DNA of 64,000 bases from Hydrogenophaga sp. PBL-H3 (GCF_010104355.1 NZ_CP044972.1:2976001-3040000); one strand, 5' to 3'. Counted from the stretch's first letter, positions 1 to 9,536 are shown. The notes: generated by a model from the letters alone, not told the origin. Numbers and translations: made by a program.

Positions 1-1550
<1,550 letters not shown>

Positions 1551-1634
1551 GTGGCCTTGTGGTTTTCGGTCGAGGGATGCGGAAGGCGATGTCGGTGGTG
1601 CGCGGGCGCGCGAAACCCCGTATTTTCCAACATG

Positions 1635-1650
1635 GCGGGCAGTTGCCCGC
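1635..1650. repeat. Perfect 7-bp inverted repeat between alaS and gabD
   Basis: GCGGGCA at 1635-1641 is mirrored by TGCCCGC at 1644-1650 with a 2-base gap, in the 236-base divergent intergenic region. It could be an operator for either gene, but nothing links it to a known regulator. The rest of this intergenic stretch shows no clear element. Confidence 0.3.
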
Positions 1651-1786
1651 AAACCGGGTTTTGGTCTCGCTGTTGCCACGGTGGACCAGGGGTCAAGGTC
1701 GCCAGCGGTACTGCACGCGACACCCCAAACGACTATGCTTCCCCGCTGCCTTGCCACCCCGGCACACCGAACACCGGAGACGCCCC

Positions 1787-3265
1787 ATGGACATGAAGAC
1801 TTCCCCCCTCGCCCTGCTCAAGGACCCCACCCTGCTCAAGACCGATGGCCTGATCAACGGCCAGTGGGTCGCAGGCGCCAGCCGCTTCGACGTGCTCGAC
1901 CCGGCCACCGGCCACAAGCTGGCCGACGTTGCCAACCTCGGCCCCAAAGAAGCCGAGGCCGCCATCGCCGTGGCCAACGCCGCCTGGCCCGCATGGAAGG
2001 GCAAGACCGCCAAGGAACGCAGCGCCATCCTGCGCAAGTGGTTCGACCTGTTGATGGCCAACCAGGAAGACCTGGGGCGCATCCTCACCGCCGAGCAGGG
2101 CAAACCCTTTGCCGAGGCCAAGGGCGAAATCGCCTACGGTGCGAGTTTTGTGGAATGGTTCGCCGAAGAAGCCAAGCGCGTCAACGGCGAGACGCTGCCC
2201 ACCTTCGACAACAACCGCCGCCTGCTGGTGCTCAAGCAGCCCATCGGCGTGTGCGCGGCCATCACGCCGTGGAACTTCCCGCTGGCCATGATCACGCGCA
2301 AGGTCGCGCCGGCGCTGGCCGCCGGCTGCCCGGTGATCATCAAACCCGCAGAACTCACCCCGCTGACCGCGCTGGCCGCGGCCGAGCTGGCCATCCGCGC
2401 CGGCATCCCGGCCGGCGTGCTCAACATCCTCACCGCCGACAGCGAACAATCCATTGCCGTGGGCAAGGTGCTGTGCGCCTCCGACGTGGTGCGCCACCTC
2501 AGCTTCACCGGCTCCACCGAGGTGGGCCGCATCCTGATGGCGCAAAGCGCCCCCACGGTGAAAAAGCTCTCGCTCGAGCTGGGTGGCAACGCGCCCTTCA
2601 TCGTGTTCGACGACGCCGACGTGGACTCGGCCGTGGAAGGCGCCATCGCCAGCAAGTACCGCAATGCGGGTCAGACCTGCGTGTGCGCCAACCGCATTTA
2701 TGTGCAGGACGGCGTGTACGACAGCTTCGTGCAGAAGTTCGCCGACAAGGTCCGCGCGTTCAAGGTGGGCAACGGCTTCACCGACGGCGTGGTGCAGGGC
2801 CCGCTGATCGAAGACGCTGCCGTGGCCAAGGTTCAGAAGCACGTGGACGATGCCGTTGCCAAGGGCGGCAAGGTGCTCGCCGGCGGCAAAAAACTGCAAG
2901 GCCAGTTCTTCGAACCCACGGTGATCTCGGAAGCCACCGCCGACATGCTGTGCGCCCGGGAAGAAACCTTCGGTCCATTTGCGCCGGTGTTTCGCTTCAA
3001 GACGGAGCAAGAAGCCATCGACGCAGCCAACAACACCGAGTTCGGCCTGGCCAGCTATTTCTACAGCCGCGACGTGGGCCGCATCTTCCGCGTGAGCGAA
3101 GCGCTCGAATACGGCATGGTCGGCATCAACGTCGGCATCATCGCCACCGAGCACGTGCCCTTTGGCGGCGTGAAGCAGTCGGGCCTGGGACGTGAGGGTT
3201 CGCACCACGGCATGGACGACTATGTGGAGATCAAGTACCTCTGCGTGGGCGACATCCTCAAGTAA
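1787..3265 (+). CDS. gabD: NAD(P)-dependent succinate-semialdehyde dehydrogenase
   Basis: Class I/II aldehyde dehydrogenase of 492 residues that oxidises succinate semialdehyde to succinate, the last step of 4-aminobutyrate breakdown. The ATG at 1787 has a GGAG box about 8 bases upstream; the open frame extends further 5' but without family similarity. Visible motifs are PWNFP (substrate/cofactor region), the catalytic Glu in LELGGN near residue 265, and the nucleophilic Cys in GQTCVCANR near residue 298. The double Cys spacing (C-V-C) is typical of GabD. No gabT lies alongside, so glutarate semialdehyde is an alternative substrate. Confidence 0.88.
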   Translation: MDMKTSPLALLKDPTLLKTDGLINGQWVAGASRFDVLDPATGHKLADVANLGPKEAEAAIAVANAAWPAWKGKTAKERSAILRKWFDLLMANQEDLGRILTAEQGKPFAEAKGEIAYGASFVEWFAEEAKRVNGETLPTFDNNRRLLVLKQPIGVCAAITPWNFPLAMITRKVAPALAAGCPVIIKPAELTPLTALAAAELAIRAGIPAGVLNILTADSEQSIAVGKVLCASDVVRHLSFTGSTEVGRILMAQSAPTVKKLSLELGGNAPFIVFDDADVDSAVEGAIASKYRNAGQTCVCANRIYVQDGVYDSFVQKFADKVRAFKVGNGFTDGVVQGPLIEDAAVAKVQKHVDDAVAKGGKVLAGGKKLQGQFFEPTVISEATADMLCAREETFGPFAPVFRFKTEQEAIDAANNTEFGLASYFYSRDVGRIFRVSEALEYGMVGINVGIIATEHVPFGGVKQSGLGREGSHHGMDDYVEIKYLCVGDILK

Positions 3266-3278
3266 ACTCGGCAGCCCT

Positions 3279-3352
3279 GCGGGTGTAGTTCAATGGCAGA
3301 ACGGCAGCTTCCCAAGCTTCATACGAGGGTTCGATTCCCTTCACCCGCTCCA
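3279..3352 (+). tRNA. tRNA-Gly (anticodon CCC)
   Basis: A 74-nt cloverleaf starting GCGGGTG and ending CACCCGCTCCA, with the CCA encoded. The acceptor stem is perfect, the T-arm is GAGGGTTCGATTCCCTT, and the seven-base anticodon loop TTCCCAA gives anticodon CCC, closely resembling E. coli glyU. The anticodon stem GCAGC/GCTTC has one C-U mismatch. Its 3' half serves as the attachment site of the element that follows. Confidence 0.93.
3330..3345 (+). repeat. attL core, 16-bp direct repeat in the tRNA-Gly 3' end
   Basis: The 16 bases TTCGATTCCCTTCACC of the T-arm and acceptor strand recur exactly at 9537-9552. Together the two copies bracket the integrase element, as expected for tRNA-targeted tyrosine recombinases. 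Confidence 0.85.
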
Positions 3353-3365
3353 CATGAGTAGCCAA

Positions 3366-3399
3366 AGGCCGTCAAGGACATACACCTGACGGCCTTTTT
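3366..3399 (+). terminator. Rho-independent terminator after tRNA-Gly
   Basis: AGGCCGTCA (3366-3374) pairs with TGACGGCCT (3387-3395), followed by a T-run. It lies just inside the integrated element and would end the tRNA transcript. Confidence 0.8.
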
Positions 3400-3466
3400 C
3401 ATTGATAAATCAACACTTTTCATGTCAACGGCGTACAGGCAACGACGTTGACAGACAGAACGAGGC

Positions 3467-3540
3467 GGGGGAACAATCGGGGGAACAGATCACCTGTACC
3501 CCCGCAAAGGGGCCAACTTGTTCCCCCGGAGTGTTCCCCC
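3467..3540. repeat. Paired GGGGGAACA boxes at the left end of the element
   Basis: Two direct copies of GGGGGAACA (3467-3475, 3479-3487) and two inverted copies TGTTCCCCC (3519-3527, 3532-3540) precede the integrase start codon. The same direct pair recurs next to the right end (9463-9483). Placement suggests integrase arm-type or excisionase/regulator binding sites; that function is inference. Confidence 0.55.
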
Positions 3541-4785
3541 ATGTTGACCGATACTGCCTGTAGAAACGCCACCTGCCCGCCCGAGAAATCGCGCAAGCGC
3601 CTGGCCGATGTCGGCGGGCTTTACATCGAGATTTCGCCCAATGGCTCCAAGCGGTGGTTTGCCAAATACCGGTTTGGAGGCAAGGAAAAGCGTTTGGCGC
3701 TGGGCAGCTATCCAGACGTGACCTTGAAGGCCGCACGGGAGGGTCGCGACCTTGCCCGCAAGGCGCGTGACAGTGGATCCGACCCGGTCCAGGTGCGCCA
3801 AGCGGAAAAGATCGCCAAGGCCGCCACGGGGGCGACCACGTTTGAAGCGGTGGCCCGTGAATTCCACTCCGTCAAGGCGGCGGGGTGGAGCGACGGCCAT
3901 GCGACCAAGTGGCTGCGGATGAACGAGATTTACCTGTTCCCCCACATCGGCAGCTTGCCCCTGAGCAACATCAAAGCCCCTTCCCTTCTTGCCACACTTC
4001 GCAAGGCTGAGGCAAAGGGCATTCTCAGCACGGCGCAAGACTTGCAACAAATGGCCGGGCAGGTGTTTCGCTACGGCATTCAGACCGGGTACTGCGAGCG
4101 CAATCCAGCGGGCGACCTGAAAGGCGCGCTCAAGCCGCATGTAGCGAAACACTTTTCAGCAGTCCTTGATCCGGTCGAAGCCGGAGGTCTGCTGCGAGCG
4201 ATCGACAGCTACACCGGGCAAACGACCACGCTAGCGGCAATGCAACTATCCGCCCTGTTCTTTCAGCGGCCTGGAAATATTCGGGCAATGGAATGGGCGT
4301 GGGTGGACCTTGAGGGCGCCATGCTGACGATTCCCCCTTCCGACATGAAGCGGAAGAAGCATGAGAAAGTCAACGGCAAGCCGCACCTCGTGCCTCTGTC
4401 CACCCAAGCGGTTCGCATCCTGAAAATGCTTGAACAGTTGACTGGCAGCGGGCGCTACGTGTTTCCGGGAGCACGTGACCGCAAAAAACCCATGAGTGAC
4501 GGCACCATCAACGCGGCGCTGCGTCGACTGGATTTTGGCAACGATGAACACGTTGCCCACGGGTTTAGGGCAATGGCCCGCACCATGATTGCCGAACGAA
4601 TCCCTGGCATACCAGCAGACATGGTAGAGGCCCAACTAGGACACGGCAAAATCGGGCCGCTGGGCAGCGCCTACGACCGCGCCGACTACCTGGGGCAGCG
4701 TCGGCAGATGATGCAAACGTGGGCTGACTACCTCGACAAGCTGCGAGCTGGCGCGGCCGTGATTCCGCTCCCGCTGGCTGCTTGA
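3541..4785 (+). CDS. int: Tyrosine-type site-specific integrase (P4 family)
   Basis: A 414-residue recombinase that would integrate and excise the element at tRNA-Gly. The start at 3541 (MLTDTACRNA) follows GGAG by 9 bases and matches the usual N-terminus of the family; the open frame reaches 93 bases further upstream without support. An N-terminal arm-binding DUF4102-like region (GGLYIEI, YRFGGKEKRLALG) is followed by the catalytic domain. Catalytic residues visible are Arg in RPGNIR (about 242), HGFR (about 340-343), the His in QLGHG and the Tyr in AYDRADY (about 378). It looks intact. Confidence 0.92.
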   Translation: MLTDTACRNATCPPEKSRKRLADVGGLYIEISPNGSKRWFAKYRFGGKEKRLALGSYPDVTLKAAREGRDLARKARDSGSDPVQVRQAEKIAKAATGATTFEAVAREFHSVKAAGWSDGHATKWLRMNEIYLFPHIGSLPLSNIKAPSLLATLRKAEAKGILSTAQDLQQMAGQVFRYGIQTGYCERNPAGDLKGALKPHVAKHFSAVLDPVEAGGLLRAIDSYTGQTTTLAAMQLSALFFQRPGNIRAMEWAWVDLEGAMLTIPPSDMKRKKHEKVNGKPHLVPLSTQAVRILKMLEQLTGSGRYVFPGARDRKKPMSDGTINAALRRLDFGNDEHVAHGFRAMARTMIAERIPGIPADMVEAQLGHGKIGPLGSAYDRADYLGQRRQMMQTWADYLDKLRAGAAVIPLPLAA

Positions 4786-5008
4786 GCACTACAAGGGCCT
4801 GCAAAGTCCCGCCTTGAATTCCTCACATACGCTTGCCGGCTTGGCTCGTCGAATGACTTCGTTGGTGACCAAGGCCTCTGTTTTCCTAGGCGTGAATCGC
4901 AAGAAAGCACGAAGCAGGAGGTGCGGAAACTGATAGGAGGGTTCGATGCAAGTGTGAAAAGCTCAAAACCTTAACAACTGCGGCAAAGGCCGCGAAAGGT
5001 CGGCAGCT

Positions 5009-5266
5009 ATGGCTATCTGGCGAATGGAACTGTGCAAAGCGGAATCGGGCTACCGCTCGCACGCCAGCATCTACGTGCTGATCCGTGAGGGACTTTGGAC
5101 TCAGCCGGTCAAGATCGGCACGCGCTCAAGCGGCTGGCCTGACTATGAGGTGAAAGCAATCAATGCAGCGCGCATTGCAGGGCAGTCGGATGAACAGATC
5201 CGCGAAGTGGTGAGTCGCCTTCATGCCATGCGCGCGGAAAAGCTCGCGATGTTGATGTCGGAGTAA
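5009..5266 (+). CDS. AlpA-family DNA-binding regulator
   Basis: An 85-residue protein. Residues about 22-60 (YVLIREGLWTQPVKIG, then GWPDYEVKAINAARIAG) match the MerR-like helix-turn-helix of phage AlpA regulators, which typically act as excisionase activators or small transcription factors beside P4-type integrases. The N-terminal 20 residues are atypical, since the usual first helix (T..S..TIY) is barely recognisable. The Shine-Dalgarno sequence is weak. It lies about 220 bases downstream of int; that gap holds no recognisable gene. Confidence 0.7.
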   Translation: MAIWRMELCKAESGYRSHASIYVLIREGLWTQPVKIGTRSSGWPDYEVKAINAARIAGQSDEQIREVVSRLHAMRAEKLAMLMSE

Positions 5267-5276
5267 GGGGGTGGCT

Positions 5277-5609
5277 GTGACGATCAACATCACCCAAGCA
5301 GAAGATGCCGCCGGAGGTTTGGAACCTAACACTGCGACCGTCGTGACCAGCTTTGACTTTTGGGCTGCAGACATGGCGCGCAAGGCCCTGATCGAGCAAC
5401 TGGGCCTTGCAATGCTGGCCGCGCACTCGGCCGATGACAAGTCAGAAATGAATCGCTACAAAGACTTGATGTACGCGGAGATCAAGCGCATCAGCCCGCA
5501 AGCAGCAAACAGCCGCCACGCAGAAATCGATCATGAGATCGGCAACGTCCCACCCATCGTCCAGCAACAGCATGCGCGCCGCCGTCACGCCATTGAGGAG
5601 CCGCAGTGA
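5277..5609 (+). CDS. Hypothetical protein of the integrated element
   Basis: Unrecognised 110-residue protein, probably starting at GTG 5277 with AAGGGGG at the proper distance; a GTG at 5271 sits on top of that ribosome-binding site and is less likely. It follows the AlpA-like gene by about 10 bases, so the two are probably cotranscribed. The sequence is soluble and helical with an Ala/Gln-rich C-terminal half (RRHAIEEPQ end) and no signal peptide or motif that I can name. Confidence 0.55.
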   Translation: MTINITQAEDAAGGLEPNTATVVTSFDFWAADMARKALIEQLGLAMLAAHSADDKSEMNRYKDLMYAEIKRISPQAANSRHAEIDHEIGNVPPIVQQQHARRRHAIEEPQ

Positions 5610-5667
5610 TCCCGGCATTCACTAACCAGATCAGTTCGCGCTCCCGTTCTTTCATGGATGCTTCGCC

Positions 5668-6306
5668 ATGAGCATCAAAGTCATGAGCATGGTCTGGGAG
5701 AACTATCCAGAAGGCGGCTCCGAACTTCTCGCTCTTCTGGCCTTGGCCGACTGGTCAAACGACGCTGGCGCCTGCTTCCCCAGCATTGCAGCGATCGCAA
5801 AAAAAACCCGGATCTCCAGATCGCAAGCCCAGCGCGTCGTACATGGCTTGATTGACGCGAAGTTTGTTTCCGTCCTGGAAAACAGCATGGGTGGCGCGCC
5901 AGGCATGACGCGACGTTACCGCATCAACCTCGAAAAACTGACGGGTAGCGCCGGTACGACGGGTTGCATGGGTGCTACCCCTACGGGTCGCATGGGTGCG
6001 ACGGGTAGCGCGAGTGCGACGGGTCGTATGGATGCGGCAGACGGGTCGCATGGGTGCGACGAGACGGGCCGCATGGCCTCGACACCACGACCTACGATCT
6101 GTCGGTCAAGAACCCGAACGGTAGCGTCGAGGTCGCGCTGCGCACGCCGCAGGACATCCTTGATGAGATCGCCGAGCTCGACGCTGAGAGCGCCGAAGTC
6201 CTGGCGACTATCCGGGGGCTGGTTGCGTGATGACCGGCTGGGAATCCAAGACACTGGGCGAAGTCATACAACTCGAATACGGAAAGGCGAGTGCCACGGC
6301 CGATGA
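5668..6306 (+). CDS. Helix-turn-helix protein, C-terminus replaced by out-of-frame sequence
   Basis: Residues 1-90 form a winged-helix domain (MSMVWENYPEGGSELLALLA, then AIAKKTRISRSQAQRVVHGL) of the kind found in phage and plasmid replication or regulatory proteins. From residue about 92 the chain becomes a repetitive G-T-G-R-M-G-A segment encoded by tandem repeats. After about position 6073 the reading frame runs through the 3' end of an hsdM gene in the wrong frame (Arg/Ser-rich nonsense) to a stop at 6304-6306. The native C-terminus was evidently lost in a deletion, leaving a chimeric product of 212 codons. Confidence 0.65.
   Translation: MSIKVMSMVWENYPEGGSELLALLALADWSNDAGACFPSIAAIAKKTRISRSQAQRVVHGLIDAKFVSVLENSMGGAPGMTRRYRINLEKLTGSAGTTGCMGATPTGRMGATGSASATGRMDAADGSHGCDETGRMASTPRPTICRSRTRTVASRSRCARRRTSLMRSPSSTLRAPKSWRLSGGWLRDDRLGIQDTGRSHTTRIRKGECHGR
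5941..6080 (+). repeat. Degenerate tandem repeats, unit about ACGGGTCGCATGGGTGCG
   Basis: About seven imperfect, partly incomplete copies of an 18-base unit in the 3' part of the helix-turn-helix gene, encoding Gly-Arg-Met-Gly-Ala-Thr-like repeats. The repeat tract ends almost exactly where similarity to HsdM begins, so it may have helped the deletion that joined the two genes. Confidence 0.7.
6075..6230 (+). pseudogene. hsdM: 3' fragment of a type I DNA methyltransferase gene (hsdM)
   Basis: In frame 6075-6230 the translation reads GLDTTTYDLSVKNPNG..., followed by LRTPQDILDEIAELDAESAE, and stops at TGA 6228-6230. This is the conserved C-terminal tail of HsdM proteins. Only about 51 codons remain; the methylase domain is gone. 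The stop overlaps the ATG of the hsdS fragment (TGATG), the normal coupling of hsdM and hsdS, so the order here is original. Confidence 0.75.
6230..6286 (+). pseudogene. hsdS: 5' fragment of the type I specificity gene hsdS (codons 1-19)
   Basis: ATG at 6230 overlaps the hsdM stop, and the 19 codons MTGWESKTLGEVIQLEYGK are a typical HsdS start. Similarity ends at 6286. The expected continuation (K-P-L-A-P-S-D-R-N-P-N-G) is found on the opposite strand from 9011 downward, which shows that the intervening DNA has been inverted. Confidence 0.7.
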
Positions 6307-7852
6307 TCTGCTTGAACTCGATCATCGATGCCACAGGGCGCATCAGCACGATGTTGCGCACGTTGCGAGCATCCACGCCGGTTGACAGCTTCTGCGAGGT
6401 GGTGAGCACCGTCGGGATGGTCTTCTCGTTGTCCTGGAAGTCGCGCAAGTGTTGGTCGCCCAGGGCGCCGTCGTCGGCCGTCACCCTCACGCAGTAGAGC
6501 GGATCTGTGCTGGTCTTGGTCTGGTTGATCAGGTCGCGCACCGCCAGGGCATGAACCTGGGTAGCGCAGAACACGATGGTCTTCTCGCGTTGGTCGATCA
6601 TGCTCATCAGGAGCTTGACCCGGTAGGCCTCGCGCTCCTTGATTTCGATGATCTTGTTGAAGTCTTTTTCTTCGTAGCGCCTACCTGCCTCGATGTCACC
6701 CTGTTCGACCAAGTCGTCAGCCGTATACACATACTCGTCCAGCGTGGTCGCGATCTGCTTGACCTTGAAAGGCGTCAAGAATCCGTCGTTGATACCTTCC
6801 TTGAGCGAGTACACGAATACCGGTTCGCCGAAGTAGGCGTAGGTGTCAGAGTTGATGGTGCGCTTGGGTGTGGCGGTCAGGCCCAGCTGCACGGCTGGCG
6901 AGAAGTAGTCGAGGATCGCGCGCCAAGAGCCCTCATCGTTGGCGCCGCCACGGTGGCATTCGTCGATGACGATGAAGTCGAAGAAGTCAGTCGGGTAGTC
7001 GCCGAAGTACGGTGCCCCGCCCGGCCCGCTCATAAAGGTCTGGAAGATGGAGAAGAAAATACTGCCGTTCTTCGGCACTCGGCCCTTCTTACGGATATCA
7101 GCAGGATCGATGCGCACCAGAGCGTCGTCAGGGAAAGCCGAGAAGGCGTTGTAGGCCTGGTCAGCCAGGTTGTTGCGATCAGCGAGAAAGAGAACGCGCG
7201 GCCGGCGCGTGGGCTCTGCACCGCTCCTCCAGTCGTTCAGGTTCCACCGGCTCTGGAACAGCTTCCACGCCAATTGAAAAGCGATGAAGGTCTTGCCGGT
7301 GCCGGTGGCCAGCGTCAACAGAATGCGATCACGGCCAGCCTCAATAGCTTCCAGCACACGCGCGATGGCAATTTCTTGGTAATAGCGCCCTTGCCAGGTG
7401 CCGCCCTTGTCCTCGAAGGGCACGGCGGCGAAACGGTCGCGCCAAGCGTTCAGCTCGGCAAACGTCAAAGCCCAAAGCTCGTCTGGGCTCGGGTAGCTGG
7501 CCACTTCGCCTTCGGCGCCAGTAGCCATGTCGATGCCGTAGATCGCCTGGCCATTGGTGGCATAGGTATGACGTACTGCGAGCTTTGCGGCGTAGCTCTT
7601 GGCCTGACCGACGCCTTCGGTGAGCGGCTTGTTCCAGGCCTTGGCCTCAATAACGGCCAGTTTGGTGTTGCGATAGACGAGCACGTTGTCCGCTATCTCA
7701 GCCTTGGCCCGTGCGCCCTTACCGCCACTTCCCTGCAGCCGGCCCAGAGTAATCCCGTGCTCGCGTAATACACGGCTGCCATCCACCACGCCCCAGCCGG
7801 CGGTGTTGAGTGCGGGGTCGATGTGTTCGGCTCTGGTTTCAGCTTCGTTCAT
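6287..7852 (-). pseudogene. hsdR: Type I restriction endonuclease subunit R, C-terminus lost at an inversion junction
   Basis: ATP-dependent translocase and nuclease of type I R-M. About 522 residues are kept of the 780 or more usual. Visible are the PD-(D/E)xK nuclease region with VIEAKAW (about 70), Walker A in LATGTGKTF, DECH box VIDECHRGG, motif III GLTATPKR and motif VI QIIGRGTRL. Immediately after GRGTRL the frame runs into the antisense of the hsdS and hsdM fragments to a stop at 6092. The helical C-terminal domain that docks on HsdM is missing, so the enzyme is very probably inactive. The start ATG overlaps the upstream gene's stop (ATGA). Confidence 0.85.
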
Positions 7853-8332
7853 GCTCTCCCTCCGAAGGAGAACAAAGAAGGTTGCATAGAGGGCGCTGCC
7901 TCAAACTCTTTGAAGGGGCGGTCGAAGTCCTCAAGCGGAAATGCCTGACGCACCTTCTCCAGGAATTCGGGGTCGTTCAGCACTTCATAGGTCACGCCTT
8001 TGGGCAGGAACTCCAATCGCATTTCCCCGACGAGGCTTCGGGCATCCGGGAACACCTGGGCAAGCTCCATGTCAACGTATCGCTTGGCCAGTTCACTGGT
8101 GATGGGGCCGCTGACCTGAGCCTCCAATTCAGCCGGCTTTGATTTCTTGACCGCTTGCCACAGCCCGTCTACCAGCTTTTTACGCGACGAGTCGATCTCG
8201 CGTTCTAGTCTTTCCACCACAATGGCCTGGAACTCGGCAATTTCTTTTCGCAGAGTGTCGATTGCCAACTCCAGCGCGGCGCGCTTGGAGCGCAGCATAA
8301 CGCTGCCATAGCGTTCACCCAGCGGTCGCGTG
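7849..8332 (-). pseudogene. 3' part of an unrecognised gene between hsdS and hsdR
   Basis: The frame closing at 7849 encodes about 160 residues with a helical, charged N-terminal part (LRSKRAALELAIDTLRKEIA) and a C-terminal part (PLEDFDRPFKEFEAAPSM). It overlaps the hsdR start by 4 bases, implying translational coupling. An internal ATG at 8296-8298 could start translation, but residues just upstream (PLGERYGSV) look native, so the 5' end was probably removed by the same deletion that cut hsdS. I do not recognise the family. Its position is where accessory genes such as anticodon nucleases or transcription-like regulators often sit in hsd operons. Confidence 0.5.
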
Positions 8333-9011
8333 TACCCTTGAGCGTGGTCCGGTCGTACGACTTCGCCAGCGCCGGGTCGATGCGCTTGAGACCATCCAGA
8401 GTAACGACGCCTTCGTTCAAGTCCACCGGACGAACGACGGGCAGCCCATCGGCTACCTCTTCGCCGGGCTGTACGATACCGTAAGACAGGCTGCACCCCG
8501 GCTCCGCCACCTCTTCGAGCGTTACGGTACGGCTGGTCGGAGCAAACTGGTCCAGCACCGCCGCGCTCAGTCGCCCGAACAGTTCGCGGGCGTTATGCAG
8601 ATTCTTCTCCGCGTTGGCCTTGGCGGTGGCGATGCCCTCGAAGACTTCGTCGAGGATGGCGACGATGCGGCGCTGTTCTGGCAGTGAGGGCACCATGACT
8701 GGCACTCCGTAGACCTCATTCCGATTGATACCTGGCTTAACACCCTTCGCCAAACTCGGTAGGTCCAGTGTCGTTAGAAGGTAGTAAAGAAACTGCAGGT
8801 CGTACCGTTGACGATCAAACTCGGCGAAATAGGTGACATCGAGAGGCCAGTACTTCACTTCCGTTTTTGTAATTTCACCCGCCGACCCTTTTCTTCCAAC
8901 GATGATGCTGGGTTGATCCTTGTAATACTTATCTGTTCGGTCTTTCTCCCCGTTTGCTCCATAGGCTGGGTACAGACCATTTGGATTGCGGTCCGACGGG
9001 GCTAGTGGCTT
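8333..9011 (-). pseudogene. hsdS: hsdS, central part (TRD1, conserved region, start of TRD2)
   Basis: Reading from 9011 downward: KPLAPSDRNPNGLYPAYG, the first target-recognition domain (IIVGRKGSAGEI, WPLDVTYF), the conserved helical region (PSLPEQRRIVAILDEVF), and the start of the second domain (SYGIVQPGEE to YDRTTLKG). It then breaks off near 8333 where the next gene's remnant begins in another frame. The first 19 codons are stranded at 6230-6286 on the plus strand. An in-frame stop at 9060-9062 lies upstream, so no functional start is left. Confidence 0.75.
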
Positions 9012-9062
9012 GCAGAAGAAATCTTGGCTGAACGCCGGGGAACGCCTCTCCCATCGCGGTTA

Positions 9063-9462
9063 AAGATTGAAGGCTCAATCTGGTCTAAATCCAGGACTCG
9101 CTTCTGAACTCCAAGGAATCTCGCATGGAAAATCAAGGTGAGTCAAACACGGCCACTCAACAACACGCTTCGCGTCTTCTGCTGAGCGAGTCGACCACTG
9201 ATCTAACCAAAATCTGCTGGACGCAGTTGCTCCGAGAGGAACCGGAACTGGTCGGGCCCCGGAGGCCGTTTGACCCACTGCCCGACGACTTTTCGCCTGA
9301 GAAGTTGTTCGGGTAAGCGTATCGAGCAGGATCACGCATGTTCTATTCTTGAGGAAGACGTGCGTGAGTGTGTCACCGGTCAGCAACGCCTCGATTCGAG
9401 GGCGCATGAGTTTTTCACCGATGGCCTCCAAAGCCATCTGACGTGAGCACGAGAATCAAAGC
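9063..9462. other. Gene-poor right flank of the element
   Basis: About 400 bases without a convincing gene. Short frames exist (plus 9125-9316, 63 codons; minus 9075-9437, 120 codons) but neither has a clear ribosome-binding site or recognisable motif. The region is probably remnant sequence left by the rearrangement of the R-M locus. Confidence 0.4.
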
Positions 9463-9483
9463 GGGGGAACAGATGGGGGAACA
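9463..9483. repeat. Paired GGGGGAACA boxes at the right end of the element
   Basis: GGGGGAACA at 9463-9471 and 9475-9483, in the same orientation as the direct pair at the left end and preceded by the same GC step. They lie 54 bases from the right att core. Confidence 0.55.
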
Positions 9484-9536
9484 AATTGACCTCCCATCAT
9501 CAAAAGTCGATTAAAAACAAGTACTTGGCGACGTTT

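Larger units (their letters stand above)
6287..9008. other. Inverted segment inside the type I R-M locus
   Basis: Flipping 6287-9008 would rejoin codon 19 of hsdS (AAG at 6284-6286) to the Pro-Leu-Ala that follows on the minus strand, restoring the order hsdM-hsdS-X-hsdR on one strand. A short AAG/CTT identity is present at both breakpoints. Sequence to the right of 9011 does not encode the missing HsdR C-terminus, so the inversion was accompanied or followed by deletion. Confidence 0.6.

Noticed and set aside
3192..3389. 65-codon ORF across the tRNA-Gly gene
   Set aside because: Overlaps the 3' end of gabD and the whole tRNA; coincidental.
5941..6080. CRISPR-like array
   Set aside because: Repeats are contiguous, degenerate 18-mers inside a reading frame, without unique spacers.
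9075..9437. 120-codon minus-strand ORF near the right end of the element
   Set aside because: No ribosome-binding site or recognisable domain; composition changes midway, so it is more likely remnant sequence.
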